Of a DNA stretch of 64,000 nucleotides, positions 45,001 through 57,234 are shown piece by piece (the stretch's first letter is position 1; every line of letters starts with the position of its first letter). This DNA is from Litsea cubeba (taxonomy: Eukaryota; Streptophyta; Magnoliopsida; Laurales; Lauraceae). A program made the translations under genes and the position numbers. The notes beneath the pieces are model-generated. The model saw only the letters and a list, made by a program, of their open reading frames with translations, was not told the DNA's origin and did no database searches. The stretch covers positions 46,356,980 through 46,420,979 of the forward strand of contig CM022949.1 of NCBI GenBank assembly GCA_012931725.1, read 5' to 3'.

Positions 45001-47098
45001 TGTTGTTAAGCCCAAGGAATTTCACCACTTAAGCATCATTTTAGGTTGAATTAGGAACTTGATTAGGTTAAATGCATCGATTTTCATTTAATTGAATCAT
45101 TTCATGCAATTTTTACTTAGGAATTGGAATTTTCACATTTTTCACACATTTTCTGCATTATTTAGTGTTTTATGGAGTTTTTCTTCGAAGAGTCCTAGTT
45201 AGAGTAAAACTCTGCCTGGACAGGGTCCGCATCAATATGGGCTCTTCAATATTTGATGTGTTGAATTAGAATGTGTAAAAAATGAGAATTGTATTACTTT
45301 GTCGCGGGTCCCACTTTCGAGTACACATAGTCATCTTGGGCCCTGCATTGTTGAATTGAAGCTGGAAAAAAAGTAAATTGAATAATTCACCGAGTGGACC
45401 CCACACACACGCACATGGGAAAATCAATCCGAGGGGTGGGGGGGGTGGGGAGGGTCCACTTATCATGTCATTGAATAGTCCTAATTACAGTAAAAGACTT
45501 CTCATAGGGCCCACTGTTCAAGTAGATGAAATGTCCCACATGGCAAGGTCCGTATCAAAGACTACAATTATGATGGGAATAAAAGAAGAAGAGTTTGTAC
45601 CATCCAGAACCGATCTCCTTTCAAAAATGGAAGTTGTGCATAGATAGGGTCCATTCAAAATCAAATTTTAAAAGTTAATCAAGTTTTTTTCAAGGACAAC
45701 CCATCTTAAAATGGCTATAACTTTTGATCCGACCGTCAGATCGATGGGATTTATCTATTGTTGGAAAGCTTAGTCAGAGTAAATGTCCGATGATCCAGAG
45801 ATCAAGCAAATCAGATCTAAATTGACAAAGTTATGAGCCGAAAATTTTCATTTACATTTTTAGGTGGGATTGCAATTAAATCCACATCGTTGATAATCCA
45901 TTGCAACACATCCCTTGTGGGACCCCATCTGAAGATTAGTCAAGCCAACCAGAGGTTTTCAGAAACTTCCACCTCATTCAAATTCAAAATGGATAAGAGA
46001 TATACCTCATCAAAGTCAAAAAAGATAAATCAAATATGTAGAGAAAGTGTCCAGATTCAATGTATATGTAAGAAAACCGGAAAGTATAAAAGGAACCCAA
46101 GGGAAGTGTACGTGATTGCACTCCTGCCTTGGAGATCCACTCTTCTCCTCTCTCTCTCCTTTTTTCTCTCTCTAGTTAAGTGTATTTTGAGATTTATTTT
46201 TGGGTATTCTGGAGCCATGTTCCAGAAATTAGGACTAAAAGAGAGAAATCTATTGTTCTAATATAGAGAAATCAATGGAAAACTTTCTGAAGTTCTTCAC
46301 CATGGACTCGTTTGCTAGATTGGAGCATCTTGATGAAGTTAAGTTAGCTTTTTCTGCCTTTTATGTAATTCAATCTAATTGTTTGAATGTCTCTATATTA
46401 TGCATGCTTTATCATAAGAATAAATCGATCTGTCTTCATGTCTATGACGAACCTCTGCTTAGAATTCTATTGATTGCACTTTGATCACCTGTGCTTGTTT
46501 ACAAAAAGTCTACATGGACTAACTCATGGAGTTAGTCCATGGACTAACCCCATGGTTCTCATCCAAGTTAAGTCCATGGTTCTGTCCATGAGTTAGTCCA
46601 TGTAGCAGGACTCGCTTGTTTAAAGATTAAGATTAGGATTTATTCTCTTTGATAGTGTATGTTTACTTGATATATGATGCTTGGATGTTTTCAATCTTTT
46701 ATAAGGTGAATGAGGTTTTGGTTTTTTTTTTAATTAAATCTGAAAAATTTTTCTCTTAATAGAAAAATTATCCAAACAGAAACACTAATTTATTTCTGAT
46801 CTGAGTTAGTTTGAGACAAAACTGTGTAATTGAATGCATAAATTGGTTGATTAACTTACTTAATGGATTCTTGATGTTTTGATCTATAATCATCATTATT
46901 GTTTTTCTACACTTTAGTTTTAATCATTGCAAATTTTTGATTCATACGCATCACTTTTTAATTATAATTTTTGAAAAAATTAGATTTTTTATTAAAGTTC
47001 AAAAGTGCTCCATGTGGGTTCGACCTGTAATTTCTACTCTCTCAAAAAGACAATTGTGCACTTGCAGTTATTATTGGATTGAAATAAATCCCACATCA
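45001..47098 (+). repeat. Athila-like 5' LTR
   Basis: The left border is set by the end of copia homology at 45000 and a TGTTG start. The right border is ...CACATCA, five to six bases before the primer site. A TATAAAAG box at 46085-46092 is a promoter candidate. The exact first base could be off by a few positions because the partner LTR is missing. Short frames inside it at 45833-46484 are not believed to be genes. Confidence 0.72.
46510..46605. repeat. Fold-back with perfect 20-bp arms in the Athila LTR
   Basis: Positions 46510-46529 and 46586-46605 are perfect inverted copies of 20 bases (CTACATGGACTAACTCATGG). The loop also contains GTTAGTCCATGGACTAAC, itself a perfect 18-bp palindrome. 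It may be a small inserted foldback element or a structured part of the LTR transcript. Confidence 0.85.
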
Positions 47099-47104
47099 AG
47101 TTTT

Positions 47105-47121
47105 TGGCGCCATTGTAGGGG
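47105..47121 (+). promoter_or_regulatory. Athila-like primer-binding site (tRNA-Asp type)
   Basis: TGGCGCCATTGTAGGGG follows the LTR. It is a mutated version of the TGGCGCCGTTGCCGGGG site complementary to the 3' end of tRNA-Asp that Athila/Tat elements use. Confidence 0.82.
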
Positions 47122-47845
47122 CCGGAGCCAAATCTGAGCTTTTGTTAAAAATCTTTATTTTTCTATTAGATTTCATATGCATGCTTATATTTAGGTTGCA
47201 TTAGTTATTTAGCCATCTAATTTGCATTAGTAGTTTTCTTTGCAATTAGTAGTCGTTATTATTTGACTTTACTGACTTTTTTTTCTTTTTTTCCTGATAT
47301 ATATTTTTTTAAGTTTTTTTGAATTATTAATTAATAAAAAAATTAGGATTTCTTTAATCTCGGATTTCCGTAAATAAAAAAAGAAAAAAACTTATCTAAG
47401 ATTTGTTTTACAAATATTTTAATTGAATTGGATTAGGATAGATTAGTTAGATAGAGTTTCAAAATTTTTGGACAAGGTTGTTTTGATTAATGTGCTAACT
47501 TTTGAATTTTGAAATTAGGTAGTTAGGGTTTTTTAAATTCTATCCCTTAGAAAATTTGGATTAATTAGAGTTCTAAAATCTGGAAATTGAATTGGATAAA
47601 ATTGGATTTCTGTTAATTGGACACTTTTTGAAAACTCTAATCATATCTTCACACTTGATTGGATAACTTAGGATTTTTTATTTTTTAAAATAGAGTTTTT
47701 TGATTTTTTTTTTCGCTAACTTAGACTTTATCTTTGATAGAGTTTTGATAAAGTTGGTTGTCTTTTGAGTCTTCTTTCAATATTAGGATAAGATAGATAG
47801 GATAAGAGTATGATTTGGTTTGCTATCTTAGGATTTGCTTATAAG
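47122..47845 (+). other. Athila-like leader, left part
   Basis: AT-rich untranslated leader with many TTTTTT and GGATTAGGATAGATTAG-like words. It continues after the chromovirus insertion at 54086-54881. No coding frame. Confidence 0.6.
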
Positions 47846-50800
47846 TGTAACGCCCCAGTTCCGAATACCAAGAAATCCGTCAAGGTACCGCGAATTTGGC
47901 GCGCTACTTCCAAGAAAATCCGAGAACTTCCAAGATCATAGGTCCGCAGTGAGGTCCAATTTAAAACTTTTTGAGCAATATAGTATCAACAGTTAAATTG
48001 CGGAAGCATAAAGAGTAAAGCGGAAGCAATAACAGAGATAGCGGAAGCATATGGTATCACAAATGATATATCAAGTATAACGGGCTGAAGTCCAACCTAA
48101 AAATGTCAAATGAAGAAAGTAAATGTTTATTACACATGTAAATCAAAACCATGCTCACAACAAAAGTCGCTCAAAACCTAAACAAAGAAAGGCGCTCAAG
48201 CCCTAGGTGCTGGCTCTCTACCCTTCGGCTCGACCTCTTAGTCGACCGGTCTCCATCTGTAGTCTCCTACTACAGGCGCCTCTACGAGTGCGTACGCATC
48301 GCCCTCGAACTCGGGTCAAGACCTAAGCACCAAAATGGATCAGATCTAAAGATTTGGCAAGTTAAAGTATGCAAGCAATATAGAATGCATGTATCAAAAT
48401 GAGTAGAGACACTAAAGATGTTAAAAGAATAACAATGAAGTAGAATCTAGGCGGTTGAGCAAGATAAACATTTAGAATCATAATGAATAAGATATCTAAT
48501 ATAAACAATATGGCACATTCACACGAGCTGGATACCGCTAGATATTATGCCGCGGCCCTCCCATACTGAACACAGTCGCGGCGGGAAAACCTCACAGTGC
48601 TGGGGATTATCTAGCCCCGCAAACAACATCCACAACACACACTGAGACCGGACCCGGTATCACACCGTTCGTCTCCAACAATGCTCATCATGATAGCCAC
48701 ACAACACACTCAATAGCTCCTACCAGTGATGATCAATCTAATTGGCTGAGCTTAAAACAACTGAGTGAATGTCTATGTCGACTCAGGAAGCAATACAGGT
48801 CTGTGTCTGTCTAAGCTTTGCCTTACATGAACAAGGTCCTAACAAAGTTCCTAAGAGGTCCAAGTACCCAATACAATCCATGGATCATAGTCCCGGTCCA
48901 AGTCCAATCATTGGATCCATACAAAGGCCCACCATATATATGGCCTGGTCTATAACAGTCCAAATGAAGAGATAAATCCAATTCCAATAATATATGATCC
49001 ATTTACATCTATAATAAGTCACAAATCCATAAAAGGGTAATCCAACCTCTCCAATCTCGGGTAATCCACATCCAGACTTAGGCCATAAAAGGGCCCGCCT
49101 AGCCACAAACACGGGTTAATGTTCACTCATTCATACTACCGGGTCACCTCTAAGTAGTCCTAGGTTCAGGTCATTTATTTTACATTTAATTAACAGGTAT
49201 AAACAATAATAAGGACAATAGAGTGACAGTAATAATATGAGGGAGATAAATCTCCAAGTACAAGAATCAATGGGAAATATCAATAGTCTAACCTAAGTAA
49301 TTGGTCCACTTTCAGGTTCAGGTCTATCTCAGGTAATTTGACCTTTAAATGAAGCCTCAGACGCTAATAGATACTGTGTTTGGTGCTCCAGAAGTTACGA
49401 GCATCATTGGTAACATATAAAGGACGAATCATCTTAGATTACATAACCTGGACCTTAACTAGTGGACCCCACGAATCAAGGTTGAGCCACACCATTGACT
49501 CGTGGTTGGCACAGTGATGAAAGTCTGTTTGGATGGTCAATGGGCCCCACATATGATCAAAGCGTAAGAAACCAAAATCTTGGAAAGTTACTGCACACAG
49601 TGTGCTCGATCGACCTCCTGGCTTGGGCGGTCGACCCGGCACACTGGGAACAGATGAACAAGCACCATCAGGCAGTGCCTTATTTTTTCAGAATTTCAGT
49701 GCACTCGGTCAACCTCCTGGCATCGTCGGTCGACCGAGGACACTGGGAATCCTGGTTGAAGGGTGTCCCGGGTTCCAGTTTCTTCTTCTGGATCACTTGA
49801 GCTCAGTCACTTGATCTCGGTCTACTGGCTCTGAGCTCGGTCATTCACTGAGCTCGGTCAAGCACTGAGGTCGGTCAAGCACTGAGCTCGGTTAGGCACT
49901 GAGTTCGGTCAAGCACTGAGCTCGGTTAAGTACTGAGCTCGGCTAAAACACTGATCTCGGCCAAACACTGAGCTCGGCTAGGACATTGAGCTCGGTCAAT
50001 AACTGAGCTCGATCGGTACACTGAGCTCGGCCAAAGGAGAAATACAGCTTTCAGCCATTTCTTCCAGCTCGGTGAAACACCTGAGCTCGGTCATCAATGA
50101 GCTCGGCCAACACTGAGCTCGACCACCGAAGACACAGAGAATAGGCCTATGGAAGAAATAACTGGGAGTTGCATTCTCCCAGATTTCAGTGTGTTCGGTC
50201 GACCCCACCATAGGTCAGTCGACCGAATACACTGACCTCGGCCGGCTAACTTTCATGGCTTCGGTTTTCATCTTCTTCAACCCAATTTCCCATCAAAACT
50301 CAACCAATTTCGCCCCAATCACCACATAAACATCCAGGAACATAAATAGCACTCTAATATGTCCAACCACCCAATCCATGGGCCATTGATCTTCCAAATG
50401 AGATGAAACTCATCCATCAATGATCAATCATCCATGAAAACATGCTCAAAGGTAAATCTAACAATTCTAACATCCTCTAAATAGAAATGCAGAGAATAAA
50501 AAACAGTAAACATTCATTCTACATCAAATAAGCATATTGCACTTGCCTTTGATCAATTGCAAGAAGGAAAAAGAGAGATAGAGAGAGAGAGATAGAGATC
50601 CAAGCCAAATAAAAGAAATCCCAGCTCCTATGGTCTTCTCTGTCCAGAACCTTTCCCATAACTTAGATCTAGAAGAGATCTCTACTCCTATACCAATTTC
50701 TACCAGAGAATTGCTATAAGGAATGAGATCTAGAGAGAGAAAGAGAACTTTCTAATGAAATGGAACTAGGAGAAGGCACTTACCTTGACTAGAAAGGGAA

Positions 50801-51360
50801 GAAGAGATGATCGAGATAGAGAGAAATCCAAGTAGTAGGTTGCAGCTGAGGTCTTCTTCTTCTTCTCCTTAGAGCTCGTAGAGAGGGAGAAAGAGAGGGA
50901 GATGGGGGAATTAGAGGGAAAGAGAGAGAGCTGGAGGGAAATGGAAGAAGAAGAGAGAAAAGAGGGGGAAATGAGAGAAGAACAGTAGCCATTGTATGGC
51001 ATGGAAGGGTTTGCTTATATAGGTTTTGGGGGTTTAGGTTAGGGACTAAAATGCCCTTTTAGTTTGAATAAGATTAGGGTTAGGGTTATGAGCATCTTGG
51101 TCTTTGGGTAGGTTCTAGAAGATTCTCTAGTGGACACCCCCTTATAGTAAATACTAATTATAAGCTAGGGCCTCTAACAAACTAAGTAACTGAGGACACC
51201 TTATAACTCTATTAATTACACAACAAGGCTAAACAATTAAAAACCTAGGAAAATACATAACTACCCTTACTAAACCCTATAATTAGCATAATTAGATATA
51301 TTAGGCTATAATCTAGTATTCAAATTCAAATTGAGGGCCCACAAGGGGTGGGGCCTCACA
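47846..51360 (-). repeat. Chromovirus 3' LTR (3515 bp)
   Basis: It starts TGTAACGCCCCAG and ends GGCCTCACA on the plus strand, i.e. TGTGAGGCCCC...GGGGCGTTACA in element orientation. A TATATAAG box on the minus strand near 51017-51024 is a promoter candidate. It contains GGTCGACC word clusters and a minisatellite. Short frames within it, one duplicated in the other LTR, are not genes. Confidence 0.9.
49600..50235. repeat. GGTCGACC words and GAGCTCGGTC minisatellite in the LTR
   Basis: Paired words such as GGCGGTCGACCCGG, CGTCGGTCGACCGAGG, TTCGGTCGACC and CAGTCGACCGAA occur at 49620-49740 and 50190-50232. Between them, from about 49796 to 50125, roughly 14 diverged copies of a 17-20-bp unit like CACTGAGCTCGGTCAAG run in tandem, each holding the palindrome GAGCTC. 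Confidence 0.85.
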
Positions 51361-51379
51361 TTCCTCTCTCCTAAAAGAC
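51361..51379 (-). promoter_or_regulatory. Chromovirus polypurine tract
   Basis: On the minus strand the bases next to the 3' LTR read TTTTAGGAGAGAGGAA, a polypurine tract in the expected place. Confidence 0.85.
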
Positions 51380-51419
51380 ATTTGGTCCCCAAATGTAAAA
51401 ATAAAGTAAGAACATACAT

Positions 51420-53285
51420 GCGGTAGAAGATGTGGATAATCTTTTGCCACCTGATCGCGTAGCTCCATGTAGCCTCAGCTAGAGTGCGATGCTCCCACTA
51501 AACCTTCACCCACTGAATGGTCCAGTTCCGAAGCACCTTCTCTTTGGTGTCGATGACGGCGACTAGCTTGGCAATGTAGGATGTGTCAAGCTGAATGTCG
51601 GGCGACTGGTGGTGAGAATGTGGGTAGGGTCCTCCACATACTTCTTCAGCATCGAGACGTGGAAGACGTCATGTGCACCTGATAACTCTGCTGGCAGCTA
51701 AAGTTTGTAGGCGACGTCTCTGACCTTGGCCTTGATCTCGAAGGGTCCAACGTACCTCCATGCTAACTTGCCCTTCTCGCCGAATCTGAGGGTGCCTCGA
51801 GCTGGGGAAACCTTCGGGAATACACGGTCTCCCTTCTGAAACTCAAGTGGCCTGCGCCGGTTGTCTGCGTAACTCTTCTGTCGACTGCGGCTAATCTTCA
51901 GGTTCTCCATTATCTGGTGAATCTTCTCACTGGACGGTCCATGAAAACTCCTGACACCAACTTCCTCCCAACAGACTAGAGTCTTGCACTTCCTGCCGTA
52001 GAGGGCTTTGAATGGTGCCATCTTGATGCTCGAGTGGTAACTGCTATTGTAGGCGAACTCGCAGAGTGGCAAAGAATCCTCCCAGTTCTCTTTATAGTCT
52101 AGGACACAAGCTCGCAACATATCCTCTAATGTCTGGCTGGTGCGCTTTGTCTGTCCGTTTGTCTGAGGATGGTAGGCTGTGCGGAAGTTCAATTTGGTAC
52201 CCAAGCCCTGCTGTGAACTCTCCCAGAAGTGAGAAGTAAAGCGCGGATCTCTGTCTGAAACAATCGAAGCTGGAACTCAGTGCAAAGAGATGATCCTGTC
52301 CACATACAGCTTAGCAAGGACGTCGAGTCCTGCTCTCATCGACACTGGCAAGAAGTGAGCTGACTTGGTCAATCGATCCGCTATCACCCAAATGCCATCA
52401 TTGCGTTTCCTGGTAGCTGGAAGTCCTGCAATAAAATCCATGATAATATGCTCCCATTTCCACAGAGGTATCTCGAGCTGATGAAGTAGCCCTGGTGGCT
52501 TGTGATGTTCTGCCTTGATCTGTTGACATGCCAGGCATCTGAAAACATAGCCTGCAATCTCTTTCTCATATTGTTCCACTAGTAGTAGCTCCTCAGGTTC
52601 CTGTACATCTTGGTGCTGCCTGGGTGAATCGAATATCTGTTGTGGTGTGCATCTGCCTGGATCTCGTCCTTCAGCTCTTGAGTGTCTGGTACACACAATC
52701 TGTCCTGATAGTAGAGCACTCCGCCAATCAATCTAAACTCTGGCCTCCGGTCAATCTGCTCGATCACTCTGACAAGCTTGGGATCGCTGCGTTGACTGTC
52801 CTTGACCTCTCCGAGCAACTCTAGTTCCCATGCGGACATGGTGGCAAGCAGAACTCTATCGCTGAGCGGCTGAAACTGAACGTCCAAGTCACTGAAGATA
52901 TCAGTCCACACACCCTCTACTGCTAGGAAACTGACTAGGGCGGTCTTCCTGCTCAAAGCATCTGCCACGACATTCGCCTTACCTGGATGGTATTTGATTG
53001 GGAATTCGTAATCCTTGATGTACTCCATCCAACGCCTCTGACGGTTGTTGAGATCATTATGAGTGAACAAGTACTGCAAGCTGTGATGATCTGAATGAAC
53101 TTCGAACTTCTCTCCGTAGAGGTAGTGCCGCCACATCTTCAATGCAAACACAACTGCTGCAAGCTCCAAGTCGTGAGTAGCATACTTCTTCTCGTGTTTC
53201 TTCAGCTGGCGTGATCCGTAGGCAATGACTTTCCCCTCCTGCATCAAAACATAACCAAGGTCGGTCCCTGAATAATAATGAAGTT
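51420..53285 (-). pseudogene. Chromovirus RNase H and integrase remnants
   Basis: The minus strand has RNase H with GTDLGYVLMQEGKVIAYGSR, KKYATHDLELAAVVFALKMW and HSDHHSLQYLF (53310-52579), then VADALSRK and an H2C2 zinc site HPGSTKMYRNLRSYY. The integrase core has IMDFIAGLPATRKRNDGIWV and SDRDPRF. The catalytic-glutamate motif, usually NGQTER, reads NGQTKR, so the glutamate is lysine. A TGA replaces glycine near 52277-52279, and a frameshift separates the zinc domain from the core. The tail (GDRVFPKVSPARG, GPFEI) runs to about 51600, where a chromodomain would follow but was not recognised. The first RNase H aspartate lies at the deletion junction and is lost. Confidence 0.9.
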
Positions 53286-54080
53286 TAGAGACAGAGAGAT
53301 AGACATCCAAGCCAAATAAAAGAAACCCCAGCTCCTATGGTCTTCTCTGTCCAGAACCAGTCCCAAAACTCAGATCTAGAAGAGATCTCTACTCCTATAC
53401 CCATTTTTACCAGAGAATTGCTATAAGGAAGGAGATCTAGAGAGAGAAAGAGAACTTTCTAATGAAATGGAACTAGGAGAAGGCACTTACCTTGACAAGA
53501 AGGGGAAGAATAGATGATCGAAATAGAGAGAAATCCAAGTAGTAGGTTGCAGCTGAGGTCTTCTTCTTCTTCTCCTTAGAGCTCTTAGAGAGGGATAAAG
53601 AGAGTGAGATGGGAGAATTGGAGGGAAAAGAGAGAGAGTTAAAGGGAAATGGAAGAGGAAAAGAGAAAAGAGGGGGAAATGAGAGAGAAGAACAGTAGCC
53701 ATCGTATGGCATGGAAGGGTATGCTTATATAGGTTTGGGGGTTTAGGTTAGGGACTAAAATGCCCTTTTAGTTTGAATAGGATTAAGGTTAGAGTTATAG
53801 GCATCTTGGTCTTTGGGTAGGCTCTAGAAGATTCTCTAGTGGACACCCCCTATAGTAAATACTAATTCTAAGCTAGGGCCTCTAACAAACTAACACATCT
53901 AGAAATAACAAAGGACACCCTATTAACTATATTAATTACACAACAAGGCTAAACAACTAAAAACCTAGGAAAATACATAACTACCCTTACTAAACCCTAT
54001 AATTAGTATAATTAGATATATTAGGCTATAATCTAGTATTCAAATTCAAATTGAGGGCCCACAAGGGGTGGAGCCTCACA
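53286..54080 (-). repeat. Truncated chromovirus 5' LTR
   Basis: Closely matches 50575-51360 of the 3' LTR, including GATAGACATCCAAGCC at one end and GTGGAGCCTCACA at the other. About 2.7 kb of the LTR is missing at the junction with RNase H. Confidence 0.88.
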
Positions 54081-54085
54081 ATAAG

Positions 54086-54881
54086 AGTTTCTTTTTGATA
54101 GGTTACCTTGCTAAGAGGAGAGCACAAAAACAAGGAGCTGCGTGGATTTGCTTTACGCAAACAAGTTGCTCTCAGAGTTACCAAAAATAAAAATTGCTCT
54201 AAAAAACTTGCACAAAAAAATAAATAAACAGGTTAAGCTTACACAAGTTAAAAGATTAGCGTGGACCCACTATAAGAGTTTCTAACCTTTACCCCCCGAA
54301 TCTTTTACTTGCAAGTGGGGCTTGGTTGATTTAAATTTCTACAAGTGTGATTGTATGATTGACACACTAAGTAAATTGGACCACACTCTTAGTTAAGGGC
54401 AATTGACCCCAACAAGACAAGGACTGGATTTCATTACGAGATCCTTGCCCAATTAGGTTTAGCCACCTCTCACATAAGAACCTAACCATTAATTAAAATC
54501 AAGTAGGAACGAGATGATATGACTTGAGCTAACTAGGACGAAGACCACCAAAGGTTGCACCAATTACGCTCTTTGATCAAGTCGATGTCTAGGTAAGTCT
54601 AATCGCTCCAAAGGGTGGTAGTCTCTGTTCTTGAAGTTTGGTTCTTGAGTAGGACCCTTAATCCTGGGGACTTACTTGGTTGATTTGGTTTCATAAGACC
54701 GGATTGGAGGAGTAATTGCACTCTTCAAACCAGTTAGGAGCTGTCTGAAAGTTTAGGCTAATTCTAGAAGCATTTCTTGTGCTTGACTGCTTGTCCATCA
54801 TATAGTAAGACCATTAAGGCCTTGCATATAAACTATATTTGCGTTTAGATTAGGTTAAACCAGTGCATGTGAGCTAGTCAT
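54086..54881 (+). other. Athila-like leader, right part
   Basis: Resumes the leader interrupted at 47845. No coding frame or extra repeat was recognised. Confidence 0.55.
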
Positions 54882-56160
54882 GTGAAAGAAAAATTATGGG
54901 AAGGTAAAAACAAAAGGCTGATAAGAGTAGAGCCTAAAGTAGCCTTAACCGTTGCTGAAAACTCTTCAATTATTGAAGAAATTATCAGGATGACCGATCA
55001 AAGGGACCCACCCTTGACTTTGAAGGATTACATGTACCCCACCAGAACAACTCAATTGTCCTGCATCACTTTGCCTCAAACTAATGCTACCTTTGAGCTA
55101 AAATATGGCATGATCCAGATGTTCCCAGTGTTCCATATGCTGGACCAAGAAGACCATATCATCATGTTAAGGAATTTGAGGACATTTGTGCGATCATGAG
55201 AATAAGTCATATGACTGAGGATGCCCTAAAGCTTAGATTATTCTCATTTTCATTGAAGGAGAAGGCTAAAGCCTTATGCCTTACAGGCTGAGTCCATAAC
55301 TGCATGGACCAAATTAGTCAAAGAATTTTATAAAAAATTCTATTCCAAACAGAAAATCGCTTCAATTAAGGAAGCCATTAATGGGTTTTACCAAAAGGAG
55401 GGAGAGACACTTTACAATTATTTGGAACGGTTCAATGACCTCTTAATCCAGTGTCCCCACCATGGGTTTGGAAAAATCTGATTGGTCCAAATTATGTATG
55501 AAGGCATGGATTACGCTACCAAACAAATGGTCAAATCTTTATGTGGTGAGAGTTTTACGTAGAAAACAACATGAACATTTTTGGAAGAAACTGCTAAAAA
55601 TACATTACAATGGGCCCCGATCAAAAAGAGCCCATCAAAACCCACATTCTAGAAAAAAGGGGAATGTTCGAAGCCGAACCCAAAATTGAAGGAGATGCTA
55701 AATTGGCCACGTTGATGAGGACGTTAGAGGGCTTAGAGATGAAACAAAAACCCACTCCAAACACTTTGAAATCACTAAGGTATAGTCAGACCGTGAGTGG
55801 AGAAATTGACCCAACAACTTTAGGTCAAGCCGAGTCAATTGAGGAAGTTAATGCGCTTTATCAAAACACTCGTTTTGATAATCGTCAGAGGTATGACCCA
55901 TACTCCAATACGTACAACCCAAGTTGGAGGGACAATCCAAATCTCTCATGGACCAAAGGCCCAACTCAGGGTGGCCCATCTCAGTCCACTCAATTTCAGC
56001 CCAATCAATCTTAGGTCAATGCCCCACCAGGTTTTTAAAAGTCAAACTTTAGCCCCAGTTCATTGACCCAAAGGGTAGACTCTTTAGAAGAGGCCATGAA
56101 ACTCATGTCTCAGACCACGACCCAATTGTCTTAAAGTACCGCTCAATTCCAACGTACCAC
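54882..56160 (+). pseudogene. Athila-like gag remnant
   Basis: Pieces in several frames match the gypsy gag: FELKYGMIQMFPVFHMLDQE, LRLFSFSLKEKAKALCL, ITAWTKLVKEFYKKFYSK and LYNYLERFNDLLIQCPHHG. Then follow FEAEPKIEGDAKLATLMRTL and a Q/N/P-rich tail near 55900-56010. At least three frameshifts or stops break it. Confidence 0.8.
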
Positions 56161-56580
56161 TACTCAACTTTTGAATGACTATACTCAAACCCTTACAAAA
56201 ATAGAATACCAAATAGCCAATTGGCTAATTCTTTGAGCACAAGAGATAAGGGAACCTTCCCTAGTCAACCGGAACTCAACCCTAAAGGCCAATTGTTCAC
56301 AATAATTAAGGGAAGGGCCATGAGCACGTCAAACCATAATCACCCTTAGGACAGGTAGATGGATTGATAACAAAGTAGAGATGCCCAAGGATGATGAAAA
56401 TTCTGAGATAGCCAAGGAAACAGATGTGAAATTAAAAAAATTGAGGATGAACCATTAGCTGAACCAAAGGAAAAAGAGCCCCTAGCACTACCATAGGAGA
56501 CCCAACACGTAATGATCCACCTCCTACGACCTACATTTCTAAAGTTGCATACCCTCAAAGGTTAGGCCCTTCTAAGACCA
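56161..56580 (+). other. Degenerate gag-protease linker of the Athila-like element
   Basis: Charged, E/K/P-rich readings in different frames (KEPLALP, ETQHVMIHL-type) between gag and protease, without a recognisable domain. Confidence 0.45.
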
Positions 56581-57234
56581 ATGCCCAGTTGGACAAAATG
56601 CTTGGAGTCTTCAAACAAGTTAGGATCAACATCCCACTACTTGATGCTATCCAACAAATCCTGGCCTATGCCAAATTTTTGGAGGACCTTTGTACCTTCA
56701 AAAGGACTATCAATGTGCCCAAGAAAGCATTTCTACCTCAACAAGCTAGCTCGATCATGTCCAATCCCGATCAAATATAAGAGTCCTACCATGTTATGCC
56801 AGATATGGGACCATCACATAGAGCAAGCTTTACTAGACTTGGGTGCGAGTATGAAACTTCTTTCGTACTTTGTTTACGAAGAGTTATGTTTAGGGGAGTT
56901 GAAAAAGATCCATGTGACCCTGCAATTGGCAGATGCATTAATTCGATACCCTAAGGGGGTAGTCGAAGATGTTCTGATCAAAGTTGGAGACTTTGTGTTC
57001 CCTGTGGATTTCGTTGTTTTGGATACCAAACAAGCACCAGGAACTGAATCCAAAATGCCAGTAATCTTAGAGAGACCATTTATAGCTACCTCAAATGCCT
57101 TAATCAATTGTAAGAATGGAGTGCTACAAATTTCATTTGTGACCATGACTGTTCAAGTAAACATTTTAATGTCTGTAAGCAACATCCTGATGAAGATGAT
57201 CGGGTATTTGAAGTTAGTTATATTCATGAATTAG
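56581..57234 (+). pseudogene. Athila-like aspartic protease
   Basis: The frame has ALLDLGASMKLLSYFVYEEL, HVTLQLADALIRYPKGVVED, DFVFPVDFVVLDT, MPVILERPFIATSNALINC. These are the protease and flank of Athila elements, in which the active site is often DLGAS as here and not DTGAS. The N-terminal third of this frame reads in another phase (overlapping frame 56589-56780), which suggests a frameshift near 56780. Confidence 0.83.

Larger units (their letters stand above)
47846..54080 (-). mobile_element. Chromovirus-type Ty3/gypsy element, internally deleted, nested in Athila
   Basis: Bordered by a perfect 5-bp duplication ATAAG (47841-47845 and 54081-54085). On the minus strand it has only the first ~795 bp of the 5' LTR (54080-53286), then RNase H and integrase (53285-51420), a polypurine tract and a complete 3515-bp 3' LTR (51360-47846). 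The rest of the 5' LTR, primer site, gag, protease and RT are missing, so a single large deletion joined the LTR to RNase H after or during insertion. Confidence 0.9.

Noticed and set aside
50766..51002. Serine-rich minus-strand frame, repeated at 53473-53712
   Set aside because: It is the translated CT/GA-rich part of the chromovirus LTR, present in both LTR copies.
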